A stretch of 8,814 nucleotides of DNA from Planctomycetota bacterium (GTDB lineage Bacteria; Planctomycetota; Phycisphaerae; UBA1845). A program made the position numbers and the translations under genes. Position 1 is the stretch's first letter. The number at the start of each line of letters is the position of its first letter. The DNA is taken from NCBI GenBank assembly GCA_022567365.1, contig JADFHG010000126.1, forward strand, positions 1 to 8,814, written 5' to 3'. Below the pieces are notes generated by a model. It made no database searches. It was not told the origin of the DNA and saw only the letters and a list, made by a program, of their open reading frames with translations. Of this stretch, positions 1 through 6,467 are shown piece by piece.

Positions 1-786
1 GATGTCTCCGCATTCCGTGACAATCCAATCGCGATACCGCTCGGCTGCTGACTCGGCGAGCGCCTCGCGATCCGGTCCCGGCGACGGCGGCGACAGGTAA
101 CCGAGCTTATGCAGAGCGCCTCCGCATTCGCGGTCCGCCTGAATGACCTCCTGAGCTACGGTCTCGGCCAACGGCGTGCCGTCGGCGTGAATCAGTGCGA
201 AGTGCGTTCGCTGCTTGCCCTGCGAATAGAACACGGCCCACAGGTAACCCAACTCATGCCCCAGCAATTCCGCCCCGTCGGGTGCGGCGTCCTTCAACCC
301 GGCATGCTCGACGCAACGACCGGCACGCTCGACCGCTTCCGTTCGGCTGATCAGGATACGGATACGGATCAGTTCCTCGATCACCTGCACGCCGTCCAGC
401 AAAATGATGCGTTTCTGCTCGCCGGTTTCCTCTTCCTGATCTAACCCGGGCTCCGTAAAACCACCAAGTGATACGAAATAGCCGGAAACGGGAGTTTGGT
501 TGGCCTTGCCGCGTTCACGGGTGACGACGCCCAGGAACTTGTTTAGGTCCGCGCCGCCCATCTTCGTGGCGTGGGCCTTGCATTCGGCGACCAGCCGCCT
601 TGGTTCAAGGCGGTGCGTGCCCTGAATGTCGATCTCGCGGCCGGACTTGTGGACGTCGAATCGCAGGTTGTCATAGCCCAGAGCAAAGAACAGGTCGCCG
701 ACCAACCGCGTGAACAGATCGCCGCGGGCGTTGTTCGTCGAGGCAAGCAGTCGCAGTCTTGTGGGAGTTTTCATCGACGCGCCCAT
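1..786 (-). CDS. Mrr-like PD-(D/E)XK nuclease-domain protein, 3' end outside window
   Basis: The reading frame is open from base 786 down to base 1 with no stop, so the C-terminus is missing. Numbering from the start at 786, residues 20-38 form a helix like motif I of Mrr-type nucleases (RGDLFTRLVGDLFFALGY). They are followed by SGREIDIQ (48-55) and VAECKAH (66-72), which gives the catalytic pattern D53...E68-x-K70 of the PD-(D/E)XK fold. Residues 73-130 continue the domain (GGADLNKFLGVVTRE, then GYFVSLGGF). From about 135 to 262 comes a second region (LLDGVQVIEELIRIRIL; LWAVFYSQGKQRTHFALIHADG; ending YRDWIVTECGDI) that is not part of the nuclease fold. Three in-frame ATGs exist, at 795, 786 and 774, after a stop at 801-799. 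I chose 786 because GAAG lies about 10 nt upstream. Only a weak promoter candidate is visible in the 254 nt before it (TTGTCT, 17 nt, TATTCA on the minus strand). The likely role is DNA cleavage in defence. The C-terminal half may be an NTPase, but that is inference. Confidence 0.8.
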   Translation of the reverse strand, partial: MGASMKTPTRLRLLASTNNARGDLFTRLVGDLFFALGYDNLRFDVHKSGREIDIQGTHRLEPRRLVAECKAHATKMGGADLNKFLGVVTRERGKANQTPVSGYFVSLGGFTEPGLDQEEETGEQKRIILLDGVQVIEELIRIRILISRTEAVERAGRCVEHAGLKDAAPDGAELLGHELGYLWAVFYSQGKQRTHFALIHADGTPLAETVAQEVIQADRECGGALHKLGYLSPPSPGPDREALAESAAERYRDWIVTECGDI

Positions 787-1040
787 GGGTGCCATACTTC
801 ACTTGGACCAGCAGTTCTGAATACACTATTGCCGAGCAAAAGACAAGCGGTCAGGGGTCATTGGTATGGGCTCGCGACCAGAGCGAGCCGCCCGCTCGGG
901 TCGGCGGAAATGTCACGATCGTGCCGAGCGGCGCGGGCGTGTATGCTGTGTACTTGGGCGCCGCCCTTCCGGATTGACAGCCGTCGGCAAGACCCACTGC
1001 GCGCGCCTATCGACGCCTTTCGTAAACGAGCGATTTGCCC

Positions 1041-2111
1041 TCACCCGCCCAATGAGATCATGGGAACGGACTGCACCTTGCCGACTGGTTTCTTGCCGGC
1101 GATGGCCGATGTGATTAGTTCCGTCGCCGCGTCCGTGCGGAGGACGCCGTCGTGCCATGCGGAGGCGAGATCGACGGAGCGGTTGTCCAGCAGGCAGGGA
1201 AACAGCCGACCCTCGGCGGTCAATCGGATGCGCCGACATCCCGCGCAGAACGGCTCGGAAACCGGGGCGATGATACCGACCACGCCGCGACACGATCCAT
1301 TCGACGCGGCGTAGCGCTTTGCCGTCTCTCCGGGCACCGCCTCGAGCGGTTCGAGCGTGAACTCTTCGGCCAGCAGGGCGCGAATCTGCGAGGCGGGGAC
1401 AAACGCGCGACGGTTCAGCTCCGCCACCGGTCCGATGGGCATGGCCTCGAGAAAGCGAATCTCGTGGCCGCGAGCCATCGCCCACCGCGCGAGACCCACC
1501 AGCTCGCCGTCGTTCATGCCCTTGAGGACGACGGTGTTGATCTTCGGCGGGTCGAAGCCCACGAAGATCGCCGAGCGCAGTCCGTCGAGAACCGCGTCGA
1601 TGTGGCCTCGGGTAATCGCGTGGTATCGTGCGGGATCGAGCGAATCGAGCGAGACGTTGAGGCGATCCAACCCGGCGCGCTTGAGCTCGATACCGTTTTG
1701 GTAGAGCAGCCGACCGTTCGTGGTCATGGCGATCCGTATGCCGGGCATCCGCCGGCGGATGGACGCCACGAGGGAAACGGTGCCGCGATAGATCAACGGT
1801 TCGCCGCCGGTTATTCGAACCTGCGATAGCCCATATCGCTCGTGTAGGAAGGCGACGAACTCGACGCGTTGTTCGTCGGTCAGCGTGAACGGTTTGGGCG
1901 CGTCGTGCTTCGCGCCGGCGAGTCGTAGCTTGTGGTTGCCGTTGGTCCGTTGCCCGTTGCCATCGGCACTCGTCGCGGACTCGGGCTCGCAATAGACGCA
2001 GCGCAGATCACACTTCGACGTGACGGATAGGCGAAGATGATCGATGCGCCGTCCGCAACCGTCGATCAAGGCGGTGTGAGGGTCTTTCTGCGTCTTGGTC
2101 AAGCCGGCCAT
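1041..2111 (-). CDS. moaA: GTP 3',8-cyclase MoaA (radical SAM, molybdenum cofactor synthesis)
   Basis: The protein has 356 aa. MoaA converts GTP to (8S)-3',8-cyclo-7,8-dihydro-GTP in the cytoplasm, the first step of molybdopterin synthesis, with MoaC as partner. The radical SAM cluster motif C34-x3-C38-x2-C41 sits in TSKCDLRCVYC. The SAM-binding TGGEP is at 101-105, MTTNG at 129-133 and LNVSLDSL at 151-158. The C-terminal substrate-side cluster is C289-x2-C292-x13-C306, with CRRIRLTAEG matching the GTP-contacting segment. The C-terminus ends in the conserved Gly-Gly that the enzyme needs. Between C41 and the next conserved segment there are about 20 more residues than usual, polar and N/G-rich. 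The gene is last in a three-gene operon and its start overlaps the end of the hemerythrin gene by 13 nt, so translational coupling is likely. No other moa gene is in the window. Family assignment is secure. Confidence 0.97.
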   Translation of the reverse strand: MAGLTKTQKDPHTALIDGCGRRIDHLRLSVTSKCDLRCVYCEPESATSADGNGQRTNGNHKLRLAGAKHDAPKPFTLTDEQRVEFVAFLHERYGLSQVRITGGEPLIYRGTVSLVASIRRRMPGIRIAMTTNGRLLYQNGIELKRAGLDRLNVSLDSLDPARYHAITRGHIDAVLDGLRSAIFVGFDPPKINTVVLKGMNDGELVGLARWAMARGHEIRFLEAMPIGPVAELNRRAFVPASQIRALLAEEFTLEPLEAVPGETAKRYAASNGSCRGVVGIIAPVSEPFCAGCRRIRLTAEGRLFPCLLDNRSVDLASAWHDGVLRTDAATELITSAIAGKKPVGKVQSVPMISLGG

Positions 2112-2686
2112 TTCACCTCCAACTCATCCGCGATGGCTTCCAACTGCCGCTTGCTCTTGCCGCCGAACGCGCGACATCCGACCTCCCCGAACTTGGCGCA
2201 AAGGGACTCCTGGTCGCTCGCGCTCAGGACCTGATCGCCCATATTGAACAGGACGTTGTCTTCCTTGTAGATGTGGTTCGTGAGCAGCTCGATATAGGCG
2301 CGGGCCGCGTCGACGAAGCGCCCTTCGCCTCCCGTGTCTCCCGCGCCGACGGCGTCGAGCGCGGCACCCATCTCGGCGGTGTGCCGTCGGGCGACTGTGT
2401 GCTCCTGCAGCATCACGCCGATGGGGCCGCCTTCGCGCGGAATGCCGCGCGACTCGAGCGCGGGGAAAAGCAGATCCTCCTCCTTGGCATGATGGCAAGC
2501 GTCGGCAAAGAGCCGGAAGAACTCCACGCACCGGCCCAACGCCTCGCGTTCGAAGCCTTCGCGGTTTTCAAAACGAGTTGCGAGACGATCGAGCACGACG
2601 AGCACACGCAAGATCACCTTGTGTTCGCTCTTGAGCACGGCCGACGGCATGTCGGTGTTGTTCGGATCCAACGCTTGCGTCTCCAT
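2099..2686 (-). CDS. Hemerythrin-domain protein
   Basis: The protein has 195 aa and is soluble, with no signal peptide. It is a single four-helix hemerythrin-like domain expected to bind a di-iron centre. Candidate ligands in order are H22 (SEHKVI), H65/H66 with E69/E70 (ACHHAKEEDLLFP), H96 (LQEHTVARRH, with H102) and H138 plus E142 (TNHIYKEDNVLF). This H...HxxxE...H...HxxxE order is the family signature. The C-terminal tail after about residue 155 is a small extension. The start at 2686 lies 5 nt after the ferredoxin stop; the same frame stays open further upstream, but that part overlaps the ferredoxin gene in another frame and has no homology-like content. Known family roles include oxygen or NO sensing, iron storage and repair of iron-sulfur centres. 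Being placed between a ferredoxin and MoaA, both iron-sulfur proteins, makes protection or sensing for this pathway plausible, but that is inference. Confidence 0.9.
   Translation of the reverse strand: METQALDPNNTDMPSAVLKSEHKVILRVLVVLDRLATRFENREGFEREALGRCVEFFRLFADACHHAKEEDLLFPALESRGIPREGGPIGVMLQEHTVARRHTAEMGAALDAVGAGDTGGEGRFVDAARAYIELLTNHIYKEDNVLFNMGDQVLSASDQESLCAKFGEVGCRAFGGKSKRQLEAIADELEVKWPA
2114..2120 (-). promoter_or_regulatory. Shine-Dalgarno of moaA
   Basis: On the minus strand GGAGGTG lies just before AAATG. It is the best ribosome-binding site in the window, although the spacing is short (4 nt from GGAGG). It is embedded in the last codons of the upstream hemerythrin gene (Glu-Leu-Glu-Val) and supports the moaA start at 2111. 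Confidence 0.75.
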
Positions 2687-2691
2687 TTCCG

Positions 2692-3285
2692 TCAGTCTTG
2701 GGTCCGGACGATTCCGATCGCATCGGCCGGGCAAAGATACGCACAGACACCGCATCCCACGCACCCCGCCGGCTCGATGACGGGCATGCCGCCATCGCCA
2801 AACGAAATGGCCACGCCCTTTAGCGGACACCGAGATACACAATAGTCGCAGGGCTGGCCTTTTGCAACGTAACAAAGCGCCTCGACCATGATGGCCCTGC
2901 CCATCGCCACCTCCGAGCGCGCGACCGGAACCAGCGCCTTCGGTTCGCACGCGGCGATGCACGGCATGTCCGGGCAGAGATAACACGGCGACTCGGTTGG
3001 GATGATCGCCGGTGTGCCCGCATCGGCCCCAAACTCCGGCCCCAACCGACGAATCGCGTCGTACGGACATATATCAACGCAATCAGTGCAGCGAGTGCAG
3101 ACTTCCTTGAATCGGCGCTCCGAGATTGCGCCGGGCGGACGTAGCCAGACGCTGCGATCGACTCCGCGCGGTTCGGTCGCGGACGCCGTTCGGTTCCGCG
3201 CGATTGCCTCGATCGGAGCGACCGCGTTGGCCACAGCCGAACGAACGAAATCCGAGAAAAACTTTCTGCGCGACAATTGCGCCAC
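2692..3285 (-). CDS. NapF-like ferredoxin with four 4Fe-4S cluster motifs
   Basis: The protein has 197 aa from a GTG start at 3285. That start is preceded by GAGGA with a 7-nt spacer. A GTG at 3315 in the same frame would add 10 residues but lacks such a site. The cysteine motifs are CTRCTDCVDICP (63-74), CYLCPDMPCIAACEP (101-115), C138-x7-C146-x2-C149-x3-CP (138-154) and CVGCGVCAYLCP (175-186). The irregular third motif with its distant first cysteine matches NapF, the accessory ferredoxin of periplasmic nitrate reductase; NapG and MauM are related alternatives. The N-terminus reads AQLSRRKFF, a twin-arginine-like motif, but the following stretch is only weakly hydrophobic, so export is doubtful and NapF itself is cytoplasmic. 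It is first gene of the ferredoxin-hemerythrin-moaA operon. No nap structural gene is in the window, so the partner enzyme is unknown. Confidence 0.88.
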   Translation of the reverse strand: MAQLSRRKFFSDFVRSAVANAVAPIEAIARNRTASATEPRGVDRSVWLRPPGAISERRFKEVCTRCTDCVDICPYDAIRRLGPEFGADAGTPAIIPTESPCYLCPDMPCIAACEPKALVPVARSEVAMGRAIMVEALCYVAKGQPCDYCVSRCPLKGVAISFGDGGMPVIEPAGCVGCGVCAYLCPADAIGIVRTQD

Positions 3286-3292
3286 AATTCGA

Positions 3293-3297
3293 TCCTC
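3293..3297 (-). promoter_or_regulatory. Shine-Dalgarno that decides the ferredoxin start
   Basis: GAGGA on the minus strand stands 7 nt before the GTG at 3285. It favours this start over the GTG at 3315, giving a protein that begins MAQLSRRKFF. Confidence 0.6.
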
Positions 3298-3317
3298 AAC
3301 CCGGTCGCACGCCACAT

Positions 3318-3887
3318 TGCCGACGCCCGCATTTCCATGGGTTGCTCAGGCGACCACTGGCTAATTGCGCTGAAGCAGATCATGCCGACGAGCACCGGCG
3401 GTTGACTCCAAAAACAGCGACCTCGCCGACCCGAACATGCGAAACGACGTCTTGTGAGCGACCCACGGCCTGTATACGTGCCCGAGCAATTGCTAGCAAG
3501 ACCTATGCCAAACAGGACCGGTCGAGTGAGATCATCGGCGCGATCCGCCATTCGCCGGTGCCGAAGAGGATACGTCTTCATCGAAATGGGTTTGTTATCG
3601 GGGCGATGTAAATGTCGTGTACGGTTTGCGGCAAATGGACGCACAAATCGTGCCATCACGAGTACTCCATACGGTAAGTCCGGGCGGATCGGCCGTCCGC
3701 GCATCTTGGGTGTCACGCCGACGGCGCGGCTTGTTCTACCGATCGTCGCCGCCTCGTGGTAGGATTGGGCTTTGGCAGCACGGGTCGTGCGGCTGGTGCG
3801 GTCGGCCACTGGCACTGGCATAGCCGTTGGCATAGCCGGCTTGCTGGCCCAGCTTGCTGGTCGGCTTGCCGATCGGACCTGGAGATT
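3318..3887. other. Intergenic region without a convincing gene
   Basis: This stretch separates the leftward ferredoxin operon from the rightward lipoprotein gene, so it should hold two divergent promoters. I could not pick out a clear -35/-10 pair for either direction, nor an FNR/CRP-type TTGAT-N4-ATCAA box. Open frames inside it encode Arg/Ser-rich sequence with no recognisable motif and no plausible ribosome-binding site. A small dyad GCGGA-N7-TCCGC lies at 3684-3700. Short tandem repeats lie at 3816-3860. Confidence 0.5.
3816..3860. repeat. Short tandem direct repeats upstream of the lipoprotein gene
   Basis: TGGCATAGCCG occurs at 3816-3826 and again at 3828-3838 (period 12). It is followed by GCTTGCTGG at 3839-3847 and 3852-3860 (period 13), with a partial copy GGCTTGCC at 3863-3870. 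They lie in the presumed leader of the lipoprotein gene. Function is unknown; slippage is the simplest origin. Confidence 0.6.
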
Positions 3888-3893
3888 GGGAGA
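3888..3893 (+). promoter_or_regulatory. Shine-Dalgarno of the lipoprotein gene
   Basis: GGGAGA is followed by a 7-nt spacer and ATG at 3901. This supports the 3901 start over the upstream in-frame ATG at 3772, whose extra 43 codons cover the short tandem repeats. Confidence 0.55.
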
Positions 3894-3900
3894 AACAACG

Positions 3901-4887
3901 ATGATTTGGGCAAATGCGGTATCGCGATGCTTGACGGATGACGAGCCGTCGCCTTCGGTTGCGAATGAGTCGCGGGGAGTCGACGGAATCCCGCTCTCTC
4001 CGGATGCGGTGGGGGCTCGCGGTCGCGGTTTTGGACTGGGTATCGTGGGTAGGCTGCTCGGGGTTGTCGCGATGGTCGCATTGAGCGGATGCGCGCCCAA
4101 ACCCATGGGCGGTCCGGTCATCCAGCCGGTGCAGCGTCAGCGCGAAAACGGGCCTGCGGTGCACGATGAGCCCGCGATTGCAGACGCCGAGGATCCCGGT
4201 GGTTCCGTCGCTGACGCGAGCGAAGACACCGAGGTAGTGGTCGATGCCGCCGCCGATACCGGTGATCCTGCGGGTACCGACGCTGCGGCCGATACAGGCA
4301 CCGCTGCGGACACCGGCAATGTCGCGGATGCCGACACCGCCCATGAAGCGTCCGCCGCTCGAGTGGCAGACGCGGCTGTTGCCGATGAATCGCAGCGCGG
4401 TGAATCCGCAACGGAAGGATCTGCCGGCGATACCGAGGAAAGTGCCGAGGGCGAATCGACAACCGAGGGGCCGGCGAGCGATCCCGAGGAACCCGCCGAG
4501 GCGGAGACGTTCAGCCCCCATGACACGTCAAAGGACGCGCCGGTCGAGTTGAAGGCGGAGGGCGATCCGATCCCGGAGGTCGTGATATGGCACCACAAGA
4601 ACGGGTTGCTCGAATTGCGGCGGAACGTCCTCGTGTACCCGAACGGCAATATTGTGGGTCACGGCAAGGTCGAGAGCTTCTGGGAGAACGGCAATCCACG
4701 CGGGGTCGGCGAGCTTGTTGACGGCGACTCCGTGGGCGAATGGACGTGGTGGCACGACAACGGCACGATGTGGTCCCGGGGGCGTTACCTGAACAACAAG
4801 CAGGAAGGGATCTGGATGTTTTGGAACTCCGACGGGTCGATCATGAAGACCGAGACGTGGCTCGACGGTGTTCTCCAGAAACCCTAA
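3901..4887 (+). CDS. Putative lipoprotein with acidic spacer and MORN/YwqK-like repeats
   Basis: The protein has 328 aa from the ATG at 3901. A hydrophobic stretch IVGRLLGVVAMVALSGC ends in a lipobox (LSGC, Cys64), indicating lipid attachment at the membrane. The 36 residues before it are unusually long for a signal peptide. A GTG at 4009 would give a textbook 27-residue signal peptide and may be the true start. After the cysteine, residues of about 85-205 are low-complexity Ala/Asp/Glu/Thr/Ser (recurring ADTG, TEGSAGD, EEPAEAE), an acidic flexible spacer. The C-terminal block, about 246-325, has repeats centred on YPNGN, WENGNPRG, HDNGTMW and NSDGSIM, each followed by aromatic/charged strand residues. 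This resembles MORN or YwqK-type repeats, which build a beta-rich surface used for membrane or protein contacts. The stop codon overlaps the first base pairs of a palindromic repeat. The partner and exact function are unknown. Confidence 0.85.
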   Translation: MIWANAVSRCLTDDEPSPSVANESRGVDGIPLSPDAVGARGRGFGLGIVGRLLGVVAMVALSGCAPKPMGGPVIQPVQRQRENGPAVHDEPAIADAEDPGGSVADASEDTEVVVDAAADTGDPAGTDAAADTGTAADTGNVADADTAHEASAARVADAAVADESQRGESATEGSAGDTEESAEGESTTEGPASDPEEPAEAETFSPHDTSKDAPVELKAEGDPIPEVVIWHHKNGLLELRRNVLVYPNGNIVGHGKVESFWENGNPRGVGELVDGDSVGEWTWWHDNGTMWSRGRYLNNKQEGIWMFWNSDGSIMKTETWLDGVLQKP

Positions 4888-5006
4888 CAGCCTGTTGAGA
4901 AAGTCCGTGGGACCGACCTTCCAGTCGGTCAAACGCCGCTGGTAGCCCGAAAACGACCGACTGGAGAATCGGTCCCACACCGTATCCTGTTTTTCAACAG
5001 GCTGTT
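4886..5006. repeat. Nested palindromic repeat element (MITE/REP-like)
   Basis: The outer arms AACAGCCTGTTGA (4886-4898) and TCAACAGGCTGTT (4994-5006) are perfect 13-bp inverted repeats, and the first 11 bases of each arm are themselves an odd palindrome (AACAG-C-CTGTT). Inside them, 4907-4930 and 4955-4978 are 24-nt inverted repeats matching at 21 of 24 positions; the three mismatches are adjacent. A central loop of about 24 nt lies between. The left end supplies the last two bases of the lipoprotein TAA stop. The hairpin followed by TTTTT at 4990-4994 could also end transcription of that gene. The architecture fits a dispersed palindromic element mobilised in trans. No transposase is present. 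Confidence 0.85.
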
Positions 5007-5237
5007 GACCGCCTCTTCAAGAACCCGGGACGGTGTCGTTGACCCACGGGCTCGGGCGTCGCACAGCCGCCACGGGGGGTGGTCGCTGCTTCTCGGCAGG
5101 CTGCTGAGGCTCTCGGCAGTGCCCGGCAAACCCGGCCGGTGCAAGGACGCCGTTGGCCCGCATTGGTGGCCCGGCGCCCATGCGCGGCCCGTCCGCGTGC
5201 GTTGGCGATGCCGCGATAACTCCAATACACTCCCGCC

Positions 5238-6329
5238 ATGCTGTGGATCGTGCTCACCGCGCTGATCGTTCCGGCGTTTTGTGCCGCGGGGTTGACCTAT
5301 GTCGTTCGGGCTTGGGCGCTTCGCCGCGGGTTCGTCGACCATCCCGCCGGGCATAAGCAACACGCGAAACCGGTCGCGCTCGGCGGAGGCATTGCCCTCA
5401 TGTGGGCGATTTGCCTGCCGATACTCGGGGGCACGCTCCTGGCGTGGCTGCTTCACGACAGCGCAGCGCCGGCGTGGTTACCCGAGGTGGTTCAAACCCA
5501 TCTCGACGGTATCGCGTCAAAACTGGGAAGCGTCGCGGCGATCGTCGGCGGGGCCTTGGTCCTGCACGTCGTCGGGCTTTTCGACGACCGCCGTCCGCTC
5601 GGGCCTTGGCGGAAGTTCGCGGTTCAGATCGCCGTCGCCCTGTTTCTTGCCTGGCCGATGGGCATTCGATCGGTCGAGGCCCTTGGTCCGTTTCTATCCA
5701 TCTGCATCACCGTCCTCTGGATCGTGACCATCACCAACGCCTTCAACTTCCTCGACAATATGGACGGGCTGAGCGCGGGCGTCGCGGCGATCGCGGCCGC
5801 CATTTTCGCGGTGGCCTCGATGGGCACGGGGCAGGTATTCGTGCCGGTCTTCGGGTGCGTGATCGCGGGTGCGTCGGCCGGGTTTCTCTTCTTCAACTTC
5901 GCGCCGGCGCGCATCTTCATGGGCGACGCGGGCAGTCTGGTCATCGGATATTTCGTCGCCGTGCTCACGATCCTGGCGACGTTCTACCATCCGGCGCAGG
6001 GATTGACGCCCCTGGGCGTGCTCGTGCCGCTGCTCGTCTTGGCCGTCCCGCTATACGACGTCATCAGCGTCATCGTGCAGCGCGTGCGCCTCGGCGAGAG
6101 CCCGCTGCGCGGCGATCGACGTCATTTCTCGCATCGGCTCGTGCGCCGCGGGCTGAGCGAACGATCGGCCGTCTTGACGATCTACCTCGCCACGGCCGCC
6201 ACCGGCCTGCCCGCGATCGTCGTCCCGCGCGTGGATTGGCCCTTCGGCATTCTGCTGATGTTTCAGTGCGTGTGCGTGCTCGTGATGATCGCGATTTTGG
6301 AACAGACGGGGGCGAAGGGGGAGGGGTAG
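5238..6329 (+). CDS. WecA/TagO-like undecaprenyl-phosphate HexNAc-1-phosphate transferase
   Basis: The protein has 363 aa and is a polytopic inner-membrane enzyme of the MraY/WecA/TagO family. It transfers a sugar-1-phosphate, usually GlcNAc-1-phosphate from UDP-GlcNAc, to a polyprenyl phosphate and so starts O-antigen, teichoic-acid or other glycan synthesis. Motifs in order: RRGFVDHPAGHKQHAKPVALGGG near 29-51, the Mg-binding GLFDD (D116, D117), NAFNFLDNMDGL (167-178, catalytic D173/D176), FMGDAGS (227-233), and HFSHRL (296-301), the HxxHRL sugar-side motif that separates WecA-type enzymes from MraY. About ten hydrophobic segments alternate with these cytoplasmic loops. No Shine-Dalgarno is visible before the ATG, and no longer in-frame start is supported. 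It stands alone here; other glycan genes are not in the window. The exact sugar cannot be read from sequence. Confidence 0.95.
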   Translation: MLWIVLTALIVPAFCAAGLTYVVRAWALRRGFVDHPAGHKQHAKPVALGGGIALMWAICLPILGGTLLAWLLHDSAAPAWLPEVVQTHLDGIASKLGSVAAIVGGALVLHVVGLFDDRRPLGPWRKFAVQIAVALFLAWPMGIRSVEALGPFLSICITVLWIVTITNAFNFLDNMDGLSAGVAAIAAAIFAVASMGTGQVFVPVFGCVIAGASAGFLFFNFAPARIFMGDAGSLVIGYFVAVLTILATFYHPAQGLTPLGVLVPLLVLAVPLYDVISVIVQRVRLGESPLRGDRRHFSHRLVRRGLSERSAVLTIYLATAATGLPAIVVPRVDWPFGILLMFQCVCVLVMIAILEQTGAKGEG

Positions 6330-6367
6330 CACGCATATTCGCGGGCGACCGTCCGTCCGGTTCCGCA

Positions 6368-6411
6368 ACACCTGATCCTCGCAAGATTTGGACAAATCGC
6401 GCATCAGGTGT
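6368..6411. terminator. Nested dyad after the WecA-like gene, possible terminator or operator
   Basis: The outer arms ACACCTGAT (6368-6376) and ATCAGGTGT (6403-6411) are perfect inverted repeats. The inner arms GATTTG (6385-6390) and CAAATC (6393-6398) are also perfect, with a 2-nt centre. The element begins 38 nt after the WecA-like stop and could form an interrupted hairpin. It lacks a T-run, so intrinsic termination is uncertain. It could instead bind a dimeric regulator. Confidence 0.45.
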
Positions 6412-6429
6412 ACAGAATACTAATAATTA

Positions 6430-6467
6430 TGTCAAAAGGATATTGACAATATAGACATTGGCGTCTA
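6430..6467. promoter_or_regulatory. Overlapping inverted repeats on the promoter, candidate operators
   Basis: Three dyads overlap the promoter. TGTCAA (6430-6435) pairs with TTGACA (6443-6448). ATATTG-A-CAATAT is a perfect 13-bp palindrome at 6440-6452 covering the -35 box. TAGAC-N6-GTCTA at 6452-6467 lies between -35 and -10 and reaches into the -10. XRE-family dimers often bind such short dyads, and the downstream gene encodes an XRE-type HTH, so autoregulation is a natural inference. Confidence 0.5.

Noticed and set aside
884..898. CGAGC-N5-GCTCG hairpin between moaA and the nuclease gene as a terminator
   Set aside because: The stem is only 5 bp, far from the moaA stop, and no T-run follows on either strand.
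913..1992. Minus-strand open frame of 359 codons within moaA
   Set aside because: It is a frame-shifted shadow of moaA, Arg-rich and without family features; the true moaA frame has every catalytic motif.
3454..3762. Possible 102-aa gene in the intergenic region
   Set aside because: There is no ribosome-binding site, no recognisable domain, and the composition is like random GC-rich translation.
2820..4121. Long minus-strand open frame spanning the ferredoxin gene and the intergenic region
   Set aside because: It overlaps the ferredoxin and lipoprotein genes in other frames, is rich in Arg/Ser/Pro without motifs, and has no ribosome-binding site. High GC explains its length.
3736..4649. Minus-strand open frames opposite the lipoprotein
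   Set aside because: They arise from the low-complexity acidic spacer read antisense (Ser/Ala or Arg repeats), while the plus frame has the signal peptide and lipobox.
5402..6454. Plus-strand open frame of 350 codons inside the WecA-like gene
   Set aside because: The Arg/Gly-rich translation is an off-frame shadow of a membrane protein whose own frame carries all family motifs.
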